A program made the translations under genes and the position numbers. From contig NZ_VUNM01000014.1 in the NCBI RefSeq assembly GCF_009695655.1, forward strand, positions 1-54,917: DNA of 54,917 nucleotides, written 5' to 3'. The notes below the pieces were generated by a model. The model ran no database searches, was not told the DNA's origin, and saw only the letters and a list, made by a program, of their open reading frames with translations. The DNA is from Sharpea porci. Lineage in GTDB: Bacteria > Bacillota_I > Bacilli_A > Erysipelotrichales > Coprobacillaceae. Of this stretch, positions 52,802 through 54,917 are shown in pieces (position 1 is the first letter of the stretch; each line of letters begins with the position of its first letter).

Positions 52802-52822
52802 GAATTTTTCCCAAGCTTTTTT
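52791..52822. terminator. Shared terminator, aminotransferase and small membrane gene
   Basis: AAAAAAGCTTAGGAA-TTT-TTCCCAAGCTTTTTT works in both directions, with a T-run on each strand. Confidence 0.85.
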
Positions 52823-52973
52823 ATGATACAAAAAGTGAATATATAATAAGGATAATAAACAAAAGTAAAAGAGGTGAAAAAAGCAAGCCAAGAGTAATAC
52901 GAATAATACCTTTTACTAATGCAAACAATAAGCTTAAAAAGATAAAGAATAAGAATAACGACACAAATAACAT
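52821..52973 (-). CDS. 50-residue double-helix membrane protein
   Basis: The gene encodes 50 residues, starting MLFVSLFLFFIFLSLLFALV and ending in a second hydrophobic stretch after VKGIIRIT. The two membrane helices are separated by a short basic loop with Lys and Arg. GGAGGTGGCTT precedes ATG, the stop meets the shared terminator, and a longer frame over the same bases has no such start. It follows the terminator of the tRNA-Ala unit closely, so expression may depend on read-through. Function unknown; similar short proteins are common in Bacillota, by impression only. Confidence 0.7.
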   Translation of the reverse strand: MLFVSLFLFFIFLSLLFALVKGIIRITLGLLFSPLLLLFIILIIYSLFVS

Positions 52974-52990
52974 AAGCCACCTCCATATAT

Positions 52991-53014
52991 AAAAAAAGAA
53001 GCACTTCGTACTTC
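52991..53014 (-). terminator. Terminator of tRNA unit B
   Basis: On the minus strand GAAGTAC-GAA-GTGCTTC followed by TTTTTTT. Confidence 0.85.
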
Positions 53015-53027
53015 CTCACATTCATCA

Positions 53028-53103
53028 TGGTGGAGCTTAGCGGGATCGAACCGCTGACCTCCTGCGTGCAAAGCAGGCGCTCTCCCAGCTGAGCTAAAGC
53101 CCC
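53028..53103 (-). tRNA. tRNA-Ala (anticodon TGC), unit B
   Basis: A 76-base tRNA with acceptor GGGGCTT, anticodon loop TTTGCAC (anticodon TGC) and encoded CCA. It is the third gene of the Ile-Ile-Ala unit B. Confidence 0.97.
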
Positions 53104-53119
53104 ATCTTATAAAAAGAAA

Positions 53120-53196
<77 letters not shown>

Positions 53197-53216
53197 ATTT
53201 CTTGCAATCTTAGAGA

Positions 53217-53293
<77 letters not shown>

Positions 53294-53313
53294 GTCTTGA
53301 AGACTGCTCGTAT

Positions 53314-53342
53314 AATATACCACCCGTTCATATATACGTCAA
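53314..53342 (-). promoter_or_regulatory. Promoter of tRNA unit B
   Basis: TTGACG (53337-53342, minus strand), 17 bases, TATATT (53314-53319), followed by ATACGAGCAGTC as in unit A. Confidence 0.85.
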
Positions 53343-53375
53343 TAAGAAAAACAAGTTTTTTCACATTTCAATCAC

Positions 53376-53403
53376 AAAAAAAGAAGTACATTGTACTTCT
53401 TTG
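53376..53403 (-). terminator. Terminator of tRNA unit A
   Basis: On the minus strand AGAAGTACAATGTACTTCT followed by TTTTTT. Confidence 0.85.
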
Positions 53404-53412
53404 AAATCATTA

Positions 53413-53488
53413 TGGTGGAGCTTAGCGGGATCGAACCGCTGACCTCCTGCGTGCAAAGCAGGCGCTCTCCCAGCTGAGCTAAAGCCCC
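53413..53488 (-). tRNA. tRNA-Ala (anticodon TGC), unit A
   Basis: Same 76-base sequence as the unit B copy; third gene of unit A. Confidence 0.97.
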
Positions 53489-53503
53489 ATCTTATAAAAG
53501 AAA

Positions 53504-53580
<77 letters not shown>

Positions 53581-53598
53581 ATTTCTTGCATCAATTAA

Positions 53599-53675
<77 letters not shown>

Positions 53676-53694
53676 ATCAACTGACTGCTCGTAT

Positions 53695-53723
53695 AATATA
53701 CCATTTTCACTTAATCCCGTCAA
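53695..53723 (-). promoter_or_regulatory. Promoter of tRNA unit A
   Basis: TTGACG (53718-53723, minus strand), 17 bases, TATATT (53695-53700), then ATACGAGCAGTC. Confidence 0.85.
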
Positions 53724-53747
53724 CACCTTTTTTTCTTGCGGTAAAAA

Positions 53748-53825
53748 GAAAAAACAGAGCCAGGGTAGCTCTATTCATTCATGTGTGTGTAATTATTTAG
53801 AGGTTATAGTTAGTATTTACTAACT
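53748..53825 (-). ncRNA. Candidate short RNA of about 77 bases
   Basis: A strong promoter is followed by only about 77 bases before an intrinsic terminator (AGAGC-TACCCTG-GCTCT-GTTTTTT, 53748-53772, minus strand). There is no ribosome site and no ORF beyond ATGAATGAATAG. The predicted 5' end is a perfect 18-bp palindrome. It is either a small RNA or what is left of a regulated gene after a deletion. Confidence 0.45.
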
Positions 53826-53860
53826 GAATAAAATATAGCATACAATGTTAGCCTTGTCAA
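53808..53860 (-). promoter_or_regulatory. Strong promoter with palindromic operator-like site
   Basis: TTGACA (53855-53860, minus strand), 17 bases, TGC-TATATT (-10 at 53832-53837). AGTTAGTA-AA-TACTAACT (53808-53825) overlaps the expected start point, the usual position of a TetR- or MarR-type operator. Confidence 0.75.
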
Positions 53861-54007
53861 ACTGAATATTCATCATTTTCATCGCTTCTGTGAGTCAAAC
53901 ATGATATTGTCTTTATGTACCAAGAAAGAAAGTGTCCTGAATGATAGATCTGAAAAAAGCATGTTACAATAATCTCCTAACTATTCTATAAGACTTGGAG
54001 GTATTGC
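53861..54007. other. Spacer before the second transposase
   Basis: No gene is visible. TGTCCTGAATGATAG near 53932 may be the left end of the IS, but the right end is outside the window so no inverted repeat can be checked. Confidence 0.4.
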
Positions 54008-54917
54008 ATGAGAAAGGTAAATCTGAACTATATGGAAGAATACAAATACAAAGTTATCAAGAAGCTCGTAGAAACAAACGGGAACAAGAAAAGAGTGGCA
54101 TTAAGGCTCAATTGCACTGTCAGGAATGTGAACAGATTAATCGCTAAATACAACGAAGGAGGAAAAGCTGCCTTCCAGCACAAGAACAAGAACCGCAAGC
54201 CTGCTATCACTTTCTCTTCCGAAGTAAAACAACAGATTATTGACTTGTACAAGGAGAAATACAGAGATACTAACTTCAGACATTTTACTGAGATTGTTCA
54301 TGAGGAGCTTGGAGTGAAAGTGAGTGATACGACTGTGAACAAGTGGCTGAGAGAAGAAAACATTCTTTCACCAAAAGCACGTAAAAAAACAAAAAAGCAG
54401 CATAGGAAACTGATGAAAATGAAGCTTAAGAGTGCAAAAAGCGAAAAAGAAAGAAACAAGATCAAGGAAGTAATCTACAAGGTGGAAAAGTCTGAAGCTC
54501 ACCCAAGACGCCCTAGATGCAAATATGCGGGTGAAATGATTCAGATGGATGCAAGTTCCTTCAAATGGAACGGCTCTGATATATGGCATCTGCACGTTGC
54601 AATCGATGATGCCACAGGGGAAATCGTCGGCGCCTATTTTGACCTTCAGGAGACGCTTAAAGGCTATTATGGCGTTGTCTCACAGATTCTTCTGAACAAG
54701 GGCATACCAGCCCTCTTCTATACCGACAGACGCACTGTATTCGAATATAAGAGAAAAAATGCGCCTTTAGACAACGAGGATACTTTCACTCAGTTTGCCT
54801 ACTCAGCGCATCAGCTAGGTATAGAAATAAAAACAACGAGCGTGGCTCAAGCTAAAGGCCGTGTTGAAAGAGTTAACCAGACACTACAATCACGATTACC
54901 AGTAGAATTAAGACGCG
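54008..54917 (+). CDS. Transposase of IS1202/ISNCY type, cut by the window edge
   Basis: The frame is open from ATG at 54008 (GGAGGTATTGC in front) to the window end, 303 codons. It has an N-terminal helix-turn-helix (KKRVALRLNCTVRNVNRLIA), a Lys-rich linker and an integrase core. Catalytic residues are D181 in IQMDASSFKW, D240 in YTDRRTVF and E287 in AKGRVERVNQ. The QMDAS and TDRRTVFEY patterns fit the IS1202 group; exact family is less sure. Its base composition, with more C and G at third positions, differs from neighbouring genes. It may be complete beyond the window. Confidence 0.82.
   Translation, partial: MRKVNLNYMEEYKYKVIKKLVETNGNKKRVALRLNCTVRNVNRLIAKYNEGGKAAFQHKNKNRKPAITFSSEVKQQIIDLYKEKYRDTNFRHFTEIVHEELGVKVSDTTVNKWLREENILSPKARKKTKKQHRKLMKMKLKSAKSEKERNKIKEVIYKVEKSEAHPRRPRCKYAGEMIQMDASSFKWNGSDIWHLHVAIDDATGEIVGAYFDLQETLKGYYGVVSQILLNKGIPALFYTDRRTVFEYKRKNAPLDNEDTFTQFAYSAHQLGIEIKTTSVAQAKGRVERVNQTLQSRLPVELRR

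Noticed and set aside
52798-53028. 76-residue hydrophobic ORF on the minus strand
   Set aside because: Its start lies in the tRNA unit; the ribosome site GGAGGTGG fits the other frame, which gives the 50-residue protein.

Overview
The window is chromosomal DNA of a low-GC Gram-positive anaerobe (Bacillota). The gene styles (RNF complex, TGS-less ThrRS, T-box and ZTP RNA switches, AT-rich intergenic regions, occasional TTG/GTG starts, standard code) fit Erysipelotrichales/Coprobacillaceae, for example Catenibacterium, Kandleria or Sharpea. The rank below phylum is inference from the sequence alone.

Layout. 1-2550: a secreted, membrane-anchored GH3 beta-N-acetylhexosaminidase. 2656-4522: a complete IS3-family element inserted into the loop of the thrS terminator. 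4543-9300: thrS with T-box leader, then pfkA-pyk. 9292-13823: Na/Pi transporter with Pho-like boxes, an esterase, ApbE flavin transferase and PlsC. 13899-20278: one seven-gene operon aroB-aroA-aroC-pheA-aroK-thyA-folA, joining chorismate/phenylalanine synthesis to folate-dependent dTMP synthesis. 20281-25235: an unknown small gene with a structured upstream region, tRNA-Leu, an orphan shortened V-ATPase subunit I homologue, an RsmF-type methyltransferase and a CwlO-like NlpC/P60 hydrolase. 25268-29953: an RNF operon rnfCDGEA-x-B in which RnfB lacks its ferredoxin domains and an extra 55-residue four-cysteine membrane protein (x) lies between rnfA and rnfB. 29981-37568: rmuC, a TrmA/RlmD-family protein with lost catalytic residues, a CNNM/CorC protein, a BTAD regulator with lactaldehyde reductase (fucO), two small unknown genes and a TetR regulator. 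37574-50801: a ten-gene operon fhs-murE-purE-purC-purM-purN-purH-purD-purL-purB behind a ZTP riboswitch; its PurH is only the IMP cyclohydrolase half. 50811-52973: a LytTR protein, a class I aminotransferase and a 50-residue membrane protein. 53014-53723: two Ile-Ile-Ala tRNA operons with near-identical promoters. 53748-53860: a promoter-palindrome-terminator unit without an ORF. 54008-end: an IS1202/ISNCY-like transposase cut by the window edge.

How genes connect. Fhs makes 10-formyl-THF, PurN uses it, and ZTP (made when 10-formyl-THF is short) should switch on the whole purine operon. ThyA and FolA recycle folate. ApbE should attach FMN to RnfG and RnfD. RNF would couple ferredoxin and NAD to an ion gradient, but with an unusual electron-entry subunit. 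The strongest candidates for something new are the RnfB/four-Cys protein arrangement, the TrmA-like pseudoenzyme, the orphan V-ATPase I fragment, the nested inverted repeats upstream of the 105-residue gene, and the ORF-less promoter unit near the right end.
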